A DNA stretch of 64,000 nucleotides, from positions 31,676 through 95,675 of the forward strand of contig NZ_NSJZ01000011.1 of NCBI RefSeq assembly GCF_002287065.1, in the 5' to 3' direction. A program made the translations under genes and the position numbers. The first letter of the stretch is position 1; each line of letters begins with the position of its first letter. This DNA is from Paracoccus salipaludis. GTDB taxonomy: Bacteria; Pseudomonadota; Alphaproteobacteria; Rhodobacterales; Rhodobacteraceae. Shown here one piece after another: positions 1 to 10,018 of this stretch. The notes beneath the pieces were generated by a model. The model was not told the DNA's origin. It ran no database searches and worked only from the letters and a program-made list of their open reading frames with translations.

Positions 1-153
1 GTGGCGCGCGCGTTCGGGCGGGCATGTCCGGCGCCAGTCAAGCTGGCATGGCCCTGCTACAGCCCGTTTGCCCCAATATTTCAAGCCCTTTTCGGTCCTT
101 CCTTGCGCCGGATGGCGGCAGATGGCCCGAAAACGGCCTTTCCGGACCCGAGG

Positions 154-1635
154 TCACAGGAAGGCGGTCTCGTGGAAGGACCGCAGCTTGCGGGAATGCA
201 GCCGCTCGACCGGGGTGGCCCGCAGCTTTTCCATCGCGCGGATGCCGATCAGCAGGTGGCTGGACACCTGCGTGCGGTAGAAGTCGGTCGCCATGCCGGG
301 CAGCTTCAACTCGCCATGCAGGGGCTTGTCGCTGACGCACAGAAGCGTGCCGTAGGGCACCCGGAAGCGGAAGCCGTTGGCCGCGATGGTGGCGCTTTCC
401 ATGTCCAGCGCGATGGCGCGGCTGAGGCTGAGCCGGTGGACGGGGGTGTCGCGCAGTTCCCAGTTGCGGTTGTCAATGGTGGCGACGGTGCCCGTCCGCA
501 TGATCCGCTTCAGCTCGAAGCCGTCCAGTTCGGTGATCTCGGCCACGGCCTCCTGCAGCGCCACCTGCACCTCGGCCAGGGTCGGCAGCGGCACCCAGAC
601 CGGCAGGTCGTCGTCCAGCACGTGGTCCAGCCGCAGATAGGCGTGCGCCAGCACGTAATCCCCCAGCCGCTGGCTGTTGCGCAGCCCCGCGCAATGGCCG
701 ACCATCAGCCAGGCGTGCGGGCGCAGCACGGCGATGTGGTCGGTCGCGGTCTTGGCGTTGGACGGCCCCACCCCGATGTTGACCAGCGTGATCCCCTGCC
801 CGTCGGGGCGCTTGAGGTGATAGGCCGGCATCTGCGGGGTCTTGGCGACCGGCACCGAGGCATCGTCCGGCCGCTCGATCATGTGGTTCCCGGGGCCCAC
901 GAAGGAGGTGTAGCCCGACGAGGGGTCGGCCAGCGCCTTGCGGGCGAAGGCCTCGAACTCGTCCACGTAGAACTGGTAGTTGGTGAATAGCACAAAGCTC
1001 TGGAAATGGTCGGGGGCGGTCGCCGTGTAATGCGCGAGCCGCGCCAGGGAGTAATCCACCCGCTGCGCCGTGAAGGGCGCAAGGTGGCGCGTCCCGTCCA
1101 CAAGCGCGTCGGCCACCCCGTTCACAATGTCGTCGTTCATCGTCACGAGGTCCGGCACGTCGAAGATGTCGCGCAGGGAATAGTCCAGCACGCCTTCCTG
1201 CGGCACGTTCAGGTCGCTTTGGGTGGCGACCGCGAAATGCACCGGAATGGGGGTGTCGCTTTCCCCGACCGAGACCGGCACCTCGTGGTTGCGGATCAGC
1301 AGCCCGATCTGCTGGACCAGGTAGTCGCGGAACAGGTCGGGCCGCGTGATGGTCGCCCCATAGCTGCCCGGCAGGGTGACATGCCCGAAGGCCAGCCGGG
1401 AATCGGCCTGCTGGTGGCTCGAGGTGGTCAGCCGGACTTCGGGGTAGAAGGCGCGGAAACGCGCGGCCGGCGGCGGTCCCCCCCGCAGCGTGCCGACGAA
1501 GCGGTCCAGCAGCCAGCCGGTCGCGCGGTCGTAAAGCTGGATCAGGCGCTCCACGGCCGCGTGGGGATCGTCGAAATACTCGCGCTCGACCGGAGGCGGG
1601 GTCTCGACGGGCAGCAGGCGGGATATCTGGTCCAT
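154..1635 (-). CDS. amn: AMP nucleosidase
   Basis: This 493-residue protein is the length of bacterial AMP nucleosidase (E. coli Amn is 484 aa), which splits AMP into adenine and ribose 5-phosphate in the cytoplasm. The N-terminal part (about residues 1-180) looks like the AMP nucleosidase-specific domain and the rest like a nucleoside-phosphorylase fold, with a stretch around VNIGVGPSNAKTATDH typical of the catalytic half. The ATG at 1635 gives a normal N-terminus, preceded by a purine-rich AAGGAGC ribosome site on the minus strand. It is divergent from the flavin-dependent oxidoreductase gene. The assignment rests on whole-protein resemblance and is confident. Confidence 0.9.
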   Translation of the reverse strand: MDQISRLLPVETPPPVEREYFDDPHAAVERLIQLYDRATGWLLDRFVGTLRGGPPPAARFRAFYPEVRLTTSSHQQADSRLAFGHVTLPGSYGATITRPDLFRDYLVQQIGLLIRNHEVPVSVGESDTPIPVHFAVATQSDLNVPQEGVLDYSLRDIFDVPDLVTMNDDIVNGVADALVDGTRHLAPFTAQRVDYSLARLAHYTATAPDHFQSFVLFTNYQFYVDEFEAFARKALADPSSGYTSFVGPGNHMIERPDDASVPVAKTPQMPAYHLKRPDGQGITLVNIGVGPSNAKTATDHIAVLRPHAWLMVGHCAGLRNSQRLGDYVLAHAYLRLDHVLDDDLPVWVPLPTLAEVQVALQEAVAEITELDGFELKRIMRTGTVATIDNRNWELRDTPVHRLSLSRAIALDMESATIAANGFRFRVPYGTLLCVSDKPLHGELKLPGMATDFYRTQVSSHLLIGIRAMEKLRATPVERLHSRKLRSFHETAFL

Positions 1636-1714
1636 GGGCAGGCTCCTTTGAGGCCGAGAGTGTCAGCGGGCCGTGGCACTGGCAAGACGGCGGAGGCGGC
1701 CCTATCTCGGGGGC

Positions 1715-2704
1715 ATGGACATCTCTATTCTCGATCTCGCCCCCGTGCCCGAGGGCTCGGACGCAAAGGCTGCGATCGCCAGCAGCGTCGCGCTTGCCCG
1801 GGCCGCCGAGGCGCAGGGCTACAAGCGCTACTGGCTGGCCGAACATCACAACATGCCGGGAATCGCCAGCGCGGCGACGGCCGTGCTGATCGGGCATATC
1901 GCCGATCATACCCGGACCATCCGCCTGGGGGCGGGGGGCATCATGCTGCCGAACCACGCGCCCCTGGCGGTGGCCGAGGCCTTCGGGACACTGGCCACCA
2001 TCCACGGGCCGCGCATCGACCTCGGGCTGGGGCGCGCGCCCGGCGGCGACGGGGCGGTGATGCACGCGCTGCGGCGCGGCCATTCGCGCAACGAGGACTT
2101 CCCCAACGACGTGGTGGAACTGCTGCACTATCTCGGCCCCGAGCGCCCCGGCGCGGCCGTGGCCGCGCATCCGGGCCAGGGCACGAACGTGCCGGTCTGG
2201 ATCCTTGGCTCGTCGCTTTACGGCGCGAGCCTCGCGGCGGCGCTGGGGCTGCCCTATGCCTTTGCCTCGCATTTCGCGCCCGACGCGCTGGATGACGCGG
2301 TGGCGCTGTATCGCGACCGCTTCCAGCCGGGCCCCTGGGGGGACAAGCCGCGCTTCATGCTGGCGGCGAACCTGATCGCCGCCGACACGGACGAGGAAGC
2401 ACGGCGGCTACGCACCAGTTCGCAGATCCAGTTCTTCCGGCTGCGGACCGGCAATCCGGGCAAGCTGCCCGCGCCGGTGGACGACCTCGACACGGTCGTG
2501 CCCGCGCAATACCAGTCGATGGTGGACCGGGTGCTGAGCGTCAGCGCCGTCGGCGCCCCCGAGGCGGTCAAGGCGCAGATCGACGCCATGGTCGCCCGCT
2601 ACAAGCCCGACGAGCTGATCCTGACCGGCAACATCTGGGACCCCGAGGCGCGGGCCCGCTCCTTCGCGATCGGGGCCGAGGTTCTGGGGCTGCCGCGCGC
2701 ATGA
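1715..2704 (+). CDS. LLM-class flavin-dependent oxidoreductase (luciferase-like)
   Basis: The 329-residue protein starts [14 protein letters not shown] and carries [11 protein letters not shown] and [15 protein letters not shown], the hallmarks of the luciferase-like monooxygenase family that lacks a known substrate (MsnO8/YhbW-like). These are flavin-dependent enzymes with a TIM-barrel fold. I chose the ATG at 1715 over an upstream one because family members begin at this conserved strand and the upstream 14 residues are Arg-rich. The stop overlaps the next start (ATGA at 2701-2704), so it is translationally coupled to the following SDR gene. The substrate is unknown. Confidence 0.85.
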   Translation: MDISILDLAPVPEGSDAKAAIASSVALARAAEAQGYKRYWLAEHHNMPGIASAATAVLIGHIADHTRTIRLGAGGIMLPNHAPLAVAEAFGTLATIHGPRIDLGLGRAPGGDGAVMHALRRGHSRNEDFPNDVVELLHYLGPERPGAAVAAHPGQGTNVPVWILGSSLYGASLAAALGLPYAFASHFAPDALDDAVALYRDRFQPGPWGDKPRFMLAANLIAADTDEEARRLRTSSQIQFFRLRTGNPGKLPAPVDDLDTVVPAQYQSMVDRVLSVSAVGAPEAVKAQIDAMVARYKPDELILTGNIWDPEARARSFAIGAEVLGLPRA

Positions 2705-3567
2705 CCCGGCGTCTTGTGGTGCTGGGCCACGGCTACTCGGCCGGATTCCTGACCCGACGGCTGGTGCCCGAAGGCTGGACCGTGACCGGCACCACCCGCG
2801 ACGATCCCGCGCGCGTCCAGGCGGCAGGCGCCACGCCGCTGCGCTGGCCCGGCGAGGAGGACGCGGTCCGCGCCGCCCTCGCCCGCGCCGACGCGATCCT
2901 TGTCAGCGCCGGGCCGGACGGGGGCGAATGCCCCGCCCTGCGCGACTTCGGCGCGGCCATCGCGGCAAGCCCGGCCGGCTGGCTGGGATATCTCTCGACC
3001 ACCGGCGTTTATGGCGACCGGCAGGGGGACTGGGTGGACGAGGACTCGCCCCTCGCGCCCTCGACCCGCCGGGGCCGCGACCGGGTGGCGGCGGAAGCCG
3101 GGTGGCAGGCGCTGGCCGCAGCCTGTGGCCTGCCGCTGCACATCTTCCGCCTTGCCGGCATCTATGGCCCCGGGCGCGGCCCCTTCGAGAAGGTGCGCAA
3201 CGGCACCGCCCGGCGCATCGTCAAGCCGGGGCAGGTGTTTTCCCGCATCCATGCCGAGGACATCGCGCAGGTACTGGCGGCCTCGATCGCCCAGCCCGAT
3301 CCGGGTGCGATCTACAACCTTTGCGACGACGACCCCGCCCCGCCCGAGGACGTGCTGGAACATGCAGCCCACCTGCTGGGCCTGCCCCCGCCGCCCGCCG
3401 AGGACTTCGCCACGGCCGCCATGACGCCGATGGCCCGCAGCTTCTATGCCGAAAGCAAGCGCGTCTCGAACGCGCGGATCAAGCGCGAGCTCGGCATCCG
3501 GCTGATCCACCCGGATTACCGCAGCGGGCTGGCCGCGATCCTGGCCGGGGACTCCGTCAGGGCGTGA
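2701..3567 (+). CDS. SDR-family NAD(P)-dependent epimerase/reductase (YeeZ-like)
   Basis: The 288-residue protein opens with a Rossmann strand and a glycine-rich nucleotide loop ([11 protein letters not shown], residues about 6-16). It contains STTGVYGD near residue 100 and [13 protein letters not shown] near residue 150, typical of extended short-chain dehydrogenases/NAD-dependent epimerases of the YeeZ type. The reaction and substrate cannot be deduced. It overlaps the upstream oxidoreductase by 4 bp, suggesting one transcript. Its 3' end overlaps the convergent SH3-domain gene by 11 bp. Confidence 0.8.
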   Translation: MTRRLVVLGHGYSAGFLTRRLVPEGWTVTGTTRDDPARVQAAGATPLRWPGEEDAVRAALARADAILVSAGPDGGECPALRDFGAAIAASPAGWLGYLSTTGVYGDRQGDWVDEDSPLAPSTRRGRDRVAAEAGWQALAAACGLPLHIFRLAGIYGPGRGPFEKVRNGTARRIVKPGQVFSRIHAEDIAQVLAASIAQPDPGAIYNLCDDDPAPPEDVLEHAAHLLGLPPPPAEDFATAAMTPMARSFYAESKRVSNARIKRELGIRLIHPDYRSGLAAILAGDSVRA

Positions 3568-4168
3568 TGCGGCAGCAGCCGTTCTCCATCCGCGAGGACT
3601 GGCCCGCACCCTCGAACAGCAGCGTCGCCGTCAGGCCGAAGAAGCGGTCCGACATCCCGTCCGTGCACTGACCGGGGGTCAGCACCACGGTCAACCGTCC
3701 GTTGTCGTCGCCCGCGATGATGCTGCGGGCGGGCTCGCGCCGGGCGGGGTTGTCCACCACGGCCCGGCGCTGCAGGGGGCGCGACTGCTCGGGCGTCTCG
3801 TAGACGATGCTCGTCCCGACCTGCCGCAGCGTCCAGAAGGGCTCGGTCCCCAGGCAGTTCAGCGTGCCCGGGATCTCGCCCGTCTTCCACACATCCGGGC
3901 GTTCCCTGAGATAGCGCATGTTGACCCAGCCCGAGCGTTCGAAGGTGTTGACCCGTGCCCAGCCGGCGCGCGCATCCACCACCTCGACCCCCTTGGCGTC
4001 ATGCGGCAGTTCCGACAGGATCGAGGACGAGGCGTCGGGCATCGCCCGGATGTTCAGCACATCGTTCGCCCTGACGCCCGTCACGTCATAAAGCGTGGGC
4101 AGGATCGTCTGCGCGCCGGCGGGACCGGCCAGCGAGATCGTCAGGGCAAGAGCGGCGGCAGGGCGCAT
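3557..4168 (-). CDS. Secreted SH3-domain protein
   Basis: The 203-residue protein begins MRPAAALALTISLAGPAGAQ, a clear Sec signal peptide with an AGA-Q cleavage site, so it is probably periplasmic. Residues about 30-85 (GVRANDVLNIRAMPDASS ... GWVNMRYL) form a bacterial SH3 domain, a fold common in envelope proteins. The C-terminal half, with LNCLGTEPFW and paired late cysteines, is like a lipoprotein-type domain often found after SH3 domains in alphaproteobacteria. The start was placed at the signal peptide rather than at an upstream ATG that adds 39 uncharacteristic residues. The specific role is unknown. Confidence 0.75.
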   Translation of the reverse strand: MRPAAALALTISLAGPAGAQTILPTLYDVTGVRANDVLNIRAMPDASSSILSELPHDAKGVEVVDARAGWARVNTFERSGWVNMRYLRERPDVWKTGEIPGTLNCLGTEPFWTLRQVGTSIVYETPEQSRPLQRRAVVDNPARREPARSIIAGDDNGRLTVVLTPGQCTDGMSDRFFGLTATLLFEGAGQSSRMENGCCRITP

Positions 4169-4336
4169 GGAAAACCTCGGGGAGTCGGGCAACGGCCCCC
4201 GGAAGGATGCCCGATCACCCGCGCGGCCGCCATGACGAATGAATCCCGGGGCCGACACAGGCATGAGAGCGGGCCGGACCCGCACCGGCAGGCTGCAGGC
4301 GCGGGTCCCCGGGCCATGCCCTTCTGCCCGGGCCGT

Positions 4337-5119
4337 TCAGGTCGCGGGGGCTTCCGACAGGGACGCCTGCAGATAGGGAAGCCTGGTGGTCTTCGACTTG
4401 CGGAAATCTTCCTCGACCAGCAGGCCGCCGGCGCGCACGCGGCTTGCCCTTTGGGGGAAAACCATCGCCGGGATCTTCGCCCGTTCCAGCGCGAAGCGCA
4501 GCAGCCGTTCCGAATGCAGCGCCTTGCGCTTCGCGGCGACATAATCATGGACCACGTTCAGCCGCTCGGCATAGGCCTGCGCCGCCTTGGGGCCCCGGCA
4601 CAGGGCGAAGCGGTCGTTGTAGCCCGTCTTCCAGTGATGCCAGTCCGGCAGGGCAACCATGTCGCGCGTTTCCTGCACCAGCGCCTCGAGCACCGGTTCG
4701 AGGCTGTCGTGGTAGATCAGGTCGGGGCGGCAGAACAGAACGATGTCCGGGTCATGCCACTGCGCCATCCTGAAGGCCGCCGACAGGGAATACAGCTGGC
4801 GGATAAGGTTGCTCAGGCTTGAGAAGTCGTTGTTCCAGGCGTCGCCATGAGGCTTCATATCCTCGAGAATGCCGCCAAGTTGCGGCGGCACCGTAAAGCA
4901 CAACGTGACCGCGTCGAGTTCGAGCAGCCGGTAGTCGTGCGGATCAAGCTCGGCGTTCTCGCCGGATCTTGCGCTCTGGATGCGGGCCTGTTGGTAAAGA
5001 TGCGCCAGCATGACCGTCTCGCCCCGCCGGCGGCAGGGCTCGATGACGTTCCGGGCGATGCTTTCATGGGTCGTTGCAAGCGAGCGGGACAGCCCGAAGA
5101 AACAGACGGCAATCTTCAT
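4337..5119 (-). CDS. Hypothetical protein, possibly glycosyltransferase-like
   Basis: The 260-residue protein starts MKIAVCFFGLSRSL and contains DPDIVLFCRPDLIYHDSL (about residues 125-145). A short strand followed by an acidic R-P-D-L/I motif is seen in some glycan-modifying and capsular biosynthesis proteins, but I do not recognise a named family. There is no signal peptide or membrane segment. The start at 5119 places the hydrophobic strand at the N-terminus, and the ATG 8 codons upstream is possible. It sits alone between the SH3 protein and dxs on the same strand. The function is not assigned. Confidence 0.6.
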   Translation of the reverse strand: MKIAVCFFGLSRSLATTHESIARNVIEPCRRRGETVMLAHLYQQARIQSARSGENAELDPHDYRLLELDAVTLCFTVPPQLGGILEDMKPHGDAWNNDFSSLSNLIRQLYSLSAAFRMAQWHDPDIVLFCRPDLIYHDSLEPVLEALVQETRDMVALPDWHHWKTGYNDRFALCRGPKAAQAYAERLNVVHDYVAAKRKALHSERLLRFALERAKIPAMVFPQRASRVRAGGLLVEEDFRKSKTTRLPYLQASLSEAPAT

Positions 5120-5162
5120 CGCCAAACCATGATCATGCGGCAATCGCCTTCACAATCACAGG

Positions 5163-7085
5163 TTACGCGTATCTGTCCAGTCTCGCCACCCCCAGCACGT
5201 CGAGCACCTTGGCCTCGATCTGGGGGGCGTCCATGGCGGCCGCGCGATACATCGCCTCGGGGCTCGCGTGGTCGATGAAGGTGTCGGGCAGGACCATGCT
5301 GCGGAAGCGCAAGCCACGGTCGAAGACGCCTTCCTCGGCCAGAAGCTGGGCGACATGGCTGCCGAAGCCGCCGACCGCGCCTTCCTCGATGGTGATCAGC
5401 GCCTCGTGCTCGCGCACCAGCCGCAGGATCAGGTCGCGGTCGAGCGGCTTGGCGAAGCGGGCATCGGCCACGGTGGGGGCAAGCCCGCGCGCCGCCAGCG
5501 ATTCGCGCGCGCGCAGGACTTCGGCCAGACGCGTGCCGAAGGACAGGATGGCGACGCGGGCGCCCTCGGCCACGATGCGGCCGCGGCCGATTTCCAGCGG
5601 CTCGGGGCGCTCGGGCAACTCGACGCCGGTGCCCTCGCCCCGCGGGAAGCGGAAGGCCGAGGGACGGTCGTCCAGCGCGGCGGCGGTCGCCACCATGCGG
5701 ACCAGTTCGGCCTCGTCCGCCGCCGCCATGACGACGAAGCCGGGCAGGTTCGCAAGAAAGGCCACGTCATAGGCGCCGGCATGGGTCGCCCCGTCGGCGC
5801 CGACCAGACCCGCGCGGTCGATGGCGAAGCGCACGGGCAGGCGCTGGACCGCCACGTCGTGCACGACCTGGTCATAGCCGCGCTGCAGGAAGGTCGAATA
5901 GATCGCGCAGAAGGGCCGCATCCCCCCGGCGGCAAGCCCGGCCGAGAAGGTCACGGCGTGCTGTTCCGCGATGCCCACGTCGAAGCAGCGGCGCGGGAAG
6001 CGGTCGGCGAACAGGTTCAGCCCGGTCCCGTCCGGCATGGCGGCGGTGATCGCGACGATCCGGTCGTCGCGCTCGGCCTGGGCGATCAGCGACTTCGCGA
6101 AGACGCTGGTGTAGCTGGGGGCATTGGACTTGGCCTTGGCCTGCTCGCCCGTGATCACGTCGAACTTGGCGCGGGCATGGCCCCGGTCGGCGGCGTTCTC
6201 GGCGGGCGCGTAGCCCTTGCCCTTTCTTGTCACCACATGGATCAGGACCGGCCCGTCGGCCCGCGCCTTGACCGTCCTCAGCAGCGGCAGAAGCTGGTCG
6301 AGGTCGTGGCCGTCCACCGGGCCCACGTAGGAGAAGCCCAGTTCCTCGAACAGGGTGCCGCCGATGGTGATGCCCTTCAGCATCTCCTTGGCGCGGCGCG
6401 CGCCTTCCTGCATGGGCGAGGGCAGCAGGCTGACCGCCCCCTTGGCCGCGGCCTTGAGGTCCTGCAAGGGCCGCTGGGTGTAAAGCCGGGTCAGATAGGT
6501 GGACAGGGCCCCCGTCGGCGGCGCGATCGACATCTCGTTGTCGTTCAGGATCACGAACAGCCGCGTGCCCATGTGGCCCGCGTTGTTCATCGCCTCGAAG
6601 GCCATGCCCCCGCTCATCGCGCCGTCGCCGATCACCGCGATGGCGTCGCCCGGATCGCCGCCGAGGTCGCGGGCGGCGGCAAAGCCCAGCGCCGCGCTGA
6701 TCGAGGTCGAGGAATGCCCCGCCCCGAAGGGGTCATGCGGGCTTTCCGACCGCTTGGTGAAGCCGGAAAGGCCGCCTTCCATCCGCAGGGTGCGGATGCG
6801 GTCGCGCCGGCCGGTCAGGATCTTGTGGGGATAGCACTGGTGGCCCACGTCCCAGATGATCTTGTCGCGCGGGCTGTCCCAGACGGCGTGCAGCGCCACC
6901 GTCAGCTCCACCACCCCCAGCCCGGCGCCCAGGTGGCCGCCGGTCACGCTGACGGCGCTGATCGTCTCGGCGCGCAACTCGTCGGCCAGCTGGTGCAGCT
7001 GGCGGTCGCTCAGCGCCTTGAGGTCGGCGGGCGAAGCGACGCGGTCGAGGATCGGGGTGGCGGGACGCGCGGGCGTGTCGGTCAT
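5163..7085 (-). CDS. dxs: 1-deoxy-D-xylulose-5-phosphate synthase
   Basis: The 640-residue thiamine-diphosphate enzyme makes DXP from pyruvate and glyceraldehyde 3-phosphate, the first step of the MEP isoprenoid pathway. It shows [17 protein letters not shown] near residue 80, the ThDP-binding [18 protein letters not shown] near residue 155, and a transketolase-type central domain ending in a C-terminal transketolase domain. The length equals the family norm. Its neighbour ispA follows directly upstream in transcription order, so this is an isoprenoid precursor group (xseB, ispA, dxs) common in alphaproteobacteria. Confidence 0.96.
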   Translation of the reverse strand: MTDTPARPATPILDRVASPADLKALSDRQLHQLADELRAETISAVSVTGGHLGAGLGVVELTVALHAVWDSPRDKIIWDVGHQCYPHKILTGRRDRIRTLRMEGGLSGFTKRSESPHDPFGAGHSSTSISAALGFAAARDLGGDPGDAIAVIGDGAMSGGMAFEAMNNAGHMGTRLFVILNDNEMSIAPPTGALSTYLTRLYTQRPLQDLKAAAKGAVSLLPSPMQEGARRAKEMLKGITIGGTLFEELGFSYVGPVDGHDLDQLLPLLRTVKARADGPVLIHVVTRKGKGYAPAENAADRGHARAKFDVITGEQAKAKSNAPSYTSVFAKSLIAQAERDDRIVAITAAMPDGTGLNLFADRFPRRCFDVGIAEQHAVTFSAGLAAGGMRPFCAIYSTFLQRGYDQVVHDVAVQRLPVRFAIDRAGLVGADGATHAGAYDVAFLANLPGFVVMAAADEAELVRMVATAAALDDRPSAFRFPRGEGTGVELPERPEPLEIGRGRIVAEGARVAILSFGTRLAEVLRARESLAARGLAPTVADARFAKPLDRDLILRLVREHEALITIEEGAVGGFGSHVAQLLAEEGVFDRGLRFRSMVLPDTFIDHASPEAMYRAAAMDAPQIEAKVLDVLGVARLDRYA

Positions 7086-7132
7086 GGGCTGGCCCCTTCC
7101 GGGCGGGCGGACCCCCTGAAAGGCGGTCGGTC

Positions 7133-7996
7133 TCAGGTCTGGCGGTGGATAACGAAACGCGCCAGGGCCCGCAAGTTTCCGGCCCTGTCGCCGTAGCGTT
7201 CCAGCGCCGCCTCGGCGCGCGCCACTCTCTCGGCGGCCCGCGCCCGCGCCTCTTCCAGCCCCAGCAGCGACACGAAGGTGGCCTTGCCCGCCGCCTCGTC
7301 CTTGCCGGTGCGCTTGCCGGTCTGTTCCGCGCTGGCGGTCACGTCGAGGATGTCGTCGGCGATCTGGAAGGCCAGCCCGAGATTTCGGGCATAGTCCTCC
7401 AGCGGGGCGGGATCGGCGCCCCCCATGATCGCCCCCGCCGTAGCCGAGAAACGGATCAGCGCGCCGGTCTTGGCGTGCTGCAGCGCCTCGATGGCGGCAA
7501 GGTCCAGCGGAGCCCCCGCCGTCTCGGCCGCGATGTCCTGCGCCTGTCCCCAGACCATGCCGCGCGCGCCCGAGGCCTCGGCCAGCCGCGCCACCAGCGC
7601 GATGCGCGCCTCGGCCGGGCCGATCACCGGGTTGGAGAGCAGCGCGAAGGCCTGCGTCTGCAGGGCGTCGCCCGCAAGGATCGCCGTCGCCTCGGTCCAG
7701 CGGATGTGGCAGGTGGGCTGGCCCCGGCGCAGGTCGTCGTCGTCCATCGCCGGCAGGTCGTCATGGACGAGGCTGTAGGCGTGCAGCAGCTCCACCGCCA
7801 CGGCGACCGGCATCGCGCTCAGGTCCTCGACCCCGAACAGCCGCGCCGATTCCAGCACAAGGAAGGCTCGGACGCGCTTGCCCCCCGTGGCGGCGTACCG
7901 CATCGCGTCCGTCAGGTCGCCCGGCGGCAGGTCCGCAAGCGCAGCCTCGACGGCGCTCGCTGTGGCGCGCTGCACCTCCTCCAGCCTCTGCTGCAT
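7133..7996 (-). CDS. ispA: Polyprenyl (farnesyl/geranyl) diphosphate synthase
   Basis: The 287-residue protein has the first aspartate-rich motif [16 protein letters not shown] near the N-terminus for pyrophosphate binding, and the second motif QIADDILD, together diagnostic of short-chain trans-prenyl transferases. It condenses IPP with DMAPP/GPP. The start at 7996 (MQQRLEEV) lies 2 bp past the xseB stop, so the genes are co-transcribed. A longer reading frame upstream would overlap xseB and is not credible. Confidence 0.94.
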   Translation of the reverse strand: MQQRLEEVQRATASAVEAALADLPPGDLTDAMRYAATGGKRVRAFLVLESARLFGVEDLSAMPVAVAVELLHAYSLVHDDLPAMDDDDLRRGQPTCHIRWTEATAILAGDALQTQAFALLSNPVIGPAEARIALVARLAEASGARGMVWGQAQDIAAETAGAPLDLAAIEALQHAKTGALIRFSATAGAIMGGADPAPLEDYARNLGLAFQIADDILDVTASAEQTGKRTGKDEAAGKATFVSLLGLEEARARAAERVARAEAALERYGDRAGNLRALARFVIHRQT

Positions 7997-7998
7997 GC

Positions 7999-8241
7999 TT
8001 ACAGCCCTTCGACCGGGGTGGTCCCGCCGGGCTCGCCATTGGCGGCGAGCATGATCTTCTCGACCCGTTCCTCGGCCTGGCGCAAGCGGCGCTCGCAATG
8101 GGCGCGCAGCTTCGCGCCGCGTTCGTAAAGGGCGATGGACTGCTCCAGCGTCGCCTCGCCATGTTCCAGCTTGCCGACGACCGATTCGAGTTCCTTCATC
8201 GCGTCCTCGAAGGACATCCCGTCGATTTCGGCGTCGGTCAT
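7999..8241 (-). CDS. xseB: Exodeoxyribonuclease VII small subunit
   Basis: The 80-residue acidic helical protein has the family core SFEDAMKELESVVGKLEHGE followed by LEQSIALYERGAKL. It pairs with XseA to degrade single-stranded DNA. The xseB-ispA-dxs order is widespread in proteobacteria. The start overlaps the stop of the upstream deacetylase by 4 bp. xseA is not in this window. Confidence 0.95.
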   Translation of the reverse strand: MTDAEIDGMSFEDAMKELESVVGKLEHGEATLEQSIALYERGAKLRAHCERRLRQAEERVEKIMLAANGEPGGTTPVEGL

Positions 8242-9149
8242 GAGGCGGTTCCTTGCAGCGCGGTGACATGGGCGCGGGCGGATCGGCCCAGCGCGGCCAG
8301 ATCATAGCCCCCTTCCAGGACCGAGACCACCGGGGCCGCGCCCGCCGCGCCCACGATCATGGCCGTGATCGCGGCAAAGTCATCCTCGTCCCATTCCAGC
8401 GAGGCCAGCGGATCGGCCGCATGGGCGTCGAAGCCCGCCGAGACGATGACAAGCTGCGGGGCATGGGCGCGCAGCCTGTCCGTGACCTGCAGCCATGCCG
8501 TCCGCGCCTGTGCCCCGCCCGATCCGGGCGGCAGGGGAAGGTTCATCACCTGCCCATGGGCGCCGGTCTCGGACGCGCGGCCGGTGCCCGGATAAAGCGG
8601 CATCTGGTGGGTCGAGGCGAAGAAGGCGCGCCTCTCGTCCCACAGCAGGTCCTGCGTGCCGTTGCCGTGGTGGACGTCGAAGTCCAGCACCGCCACCCGG
8701 TCAAGCCCGTGGTGGTCCAGCCCCCGCTTCGCGGCGATGGCGGCAGTGCCGAGCAGGCAGAAGCCCATCGGCGTCTCGCGTTCCGCATGGTGCCCCGGCG
8801 GGCGCATGGCGACAAAGGCGCGGGCGTCCTCGCCCGCCAGCACGGCATCCACCGCCGCGCAGGCCGCACCGACGGCGCGCAGCGCGGCCTCCATGCTGCC
8901 GGGCGACAGCCAGGTGTCGGGGTCCAGCGCCACCTGCCCTTGTGCGGGGACCGCCGCCTTCAGCCGCGCGAGGTAACGCTCGGGATAACAGCGCAGCACA
9001 TCCGCCGCATCGGCCGGCGGCGCTTCGCGGCGGTCGAGGTCCAGCCCGGCCAGCCCCTCCAACACCGCCCCGTGGCGGGCGGGCTGCTCGGGGTGGCCGG
9101 GCGGCGTGACGTGCCGCGCAGACGCGGGATGAGTGTAAAGGATCACCAT
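8238..9149 (-). CDS. Histone deacetylase family protein
   Basis: The 303-residue zinc-dependent deacetylase-like protein has RPPGHHAE (catalytic His pair), AVLDFDVHHGNGTQD (Asp and His metal ligands), SAGFDAHAADPLASL (Asp ligand) and VLEGGYDL, in the order seen in class II-type bacterial deacetylases. Likely substrates are acetylated polyamines, acetoin-related compounds or proteins; the sequence does not decide. The ATG at 9149 gives the normal MVILYTHP start, whereas an upstream in-frame extension is a low-complexity shadow of the neighbouring acidic gene. It is coupled to xseB by a 4-bp overlap. Confidence 0.9.
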   Translation of the reverse strand: MVILYTHPASARHVTPPGHPEQPARHGAVLEGLAGLDLDRREAPPADAADVLRCYPERYLARLKAAVPAQGQVALDPDTWLSPGSMEAALRAVGAACAAVDAVLAGEDARAFVAMRPPGHHAERETPMGFCLLGTAAIAAKRGLDHHGLDRVAVLDFDVHHGNGTQDLLWDERRAFFASTHQMPLYPGTGRASETGAHGQVMNLPLPPGSGGAQARTAWLQVTDRLRAHAPQLVIVSAGFDAHAADPLASLEWDEDDFAAITAMIVGAAGAAPVVSVLEGGYDLAALGRSARAHVTALQGTAS

Positions 9150-9237
9150 GCCGGCAGGCCCGCGGCCATCCGCCCGGCCGCGCAACCGCGGCCTGCCGGA
9201 GCTTGGGCCTGAGGAACGGAACGGCCGCGCTGCCGGC

Positions 9238-9762
9238 TCAATCCTCCTCGCCCCTGCCGCCTTCGCCGCTTTCGCCGCTTTCGCCGCCGCCCTCGCCGCT
9301 GCCGCCTCCCTGGCCTTCATCGCCGCCGGAGCCGTCGTTGCCCCCAGCGCCCTCGTCCCCGCCAGAGCCGTCGTCGCCATCGCGGCCGCCGTCATCGCCA
9401 TCGCCGCCTTCGGGGCCGCCGTCCCCATCGTCCCCGGAGCCGTTCCCGGGTCCGTCATCCTCCGCCTCGGCACCGCGGCGGCCATCGTCGTCCGGGCGGC
9501 CGTCGTCGTCATCGCCGCCGACAGGCTCAAGCCGCCCCCCGTCCCGGTCCCAGGAAAAGCTGTGCCTTTCGCCTTCCCGGGTGGCCGAGACGGTCACCTC
9601 GCCGTCATCCTCGTCGATGCTGACATCCGAATATCCCTGCCCGGCCAGGCTGCGGGCGATGGCCTGCCCCTCGGCCCGGCTGACCTGCGCCACGGCCGGC
9701 GCCACAAGAGCTGCGGCAAGGCCTGCGGCGACGATCATGGTCCTGATCCCTGCGGTCGTCAT
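9238..9762 (-). CDS. Secreted protein with acidic Gly/Asp-rich tail
   Basis: The 174-residue protein has a signal peptide (MIVAAGLAAALVAPAVAQ, residues 9-26). A short PepSY-like domain follows (about residues 30-80: AIARSLAGQGYSDVSIDEDDGEVTVSATREGE). Residues about 84-174 are an extreme low-complexity tail of Gly, Asp, Glu and Ser, mostly GDD/GGD/GEG units. The tail would be strongly negatively charged and probably disordered; metal binding is possible but not shown. The extreme composition makes the opposite strand read as long false frames. The function is unknown. Confidence 0.65.
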   Translation of the reverse strand: MTTAGIRTMIVAAGLAAALVAPAVAQVSRAEGQAIARSLAGQGYSDVSIDEDDGEVTVSATREGERHSFSWDRDGGRLEPVGGDDDDGRPDDDGRRGAEAEDDGPGNGSGDDGDGGPEGGDGDDGGRDGDDGSGGDEGAGGNDGSGGDEGQGGGSGEGGGESGESGEGGRGEED

Positions 9763-9903
9763 GGCGCTCCTCCTCGAGCATCACCCTGATCAAGAACGAT
9801 GGGTGCGGCAGGGCCTCACTGCAAGACATTCCCCGGGACCCGGCGCCCCTTTGCCGAAAGGCGCGGCGAAAAGGCCGGCGCCGCGCCTGCGGGACCGCCG
9901 CAT

Positions 9904-9974
9904 GGGTACTTGGATCAGAGAGAAGCCGCCGGGCGCGGGACCAAGGGCGGATTTCTTCCTGACCCAGATACCCC
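9904..9974. terminator. Inverted pair of intergenic repeats, candidate terminator of dapF-mtaB
   Basis: A plus-oriented copy (9904-9925, GGGTACTTGGATCAGAGAGA...) and a minus-oriented copy (9952-9974) of one repeat family lie 26 bp apart and can form a long hairpin. It sits just past the minus-strand stop of mtaB at 10019. The same repeat occurs at 44262-44285 and 52192-52281. A termination role is inferred from position and dyad symmetry. Confidence 0.45.
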
Positions 9975-10018
9975 ATGCGGCGCTTCGGCCAGGACGGCCC
10001 TGGCCCTGCGCGCGCGCC

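Noticed and set aside
1..990. A 329-codon frame on the plus strand opposite amn
   Set aside because: It lies antisense to AMP nucleosidase and is a GC-driven shadow.
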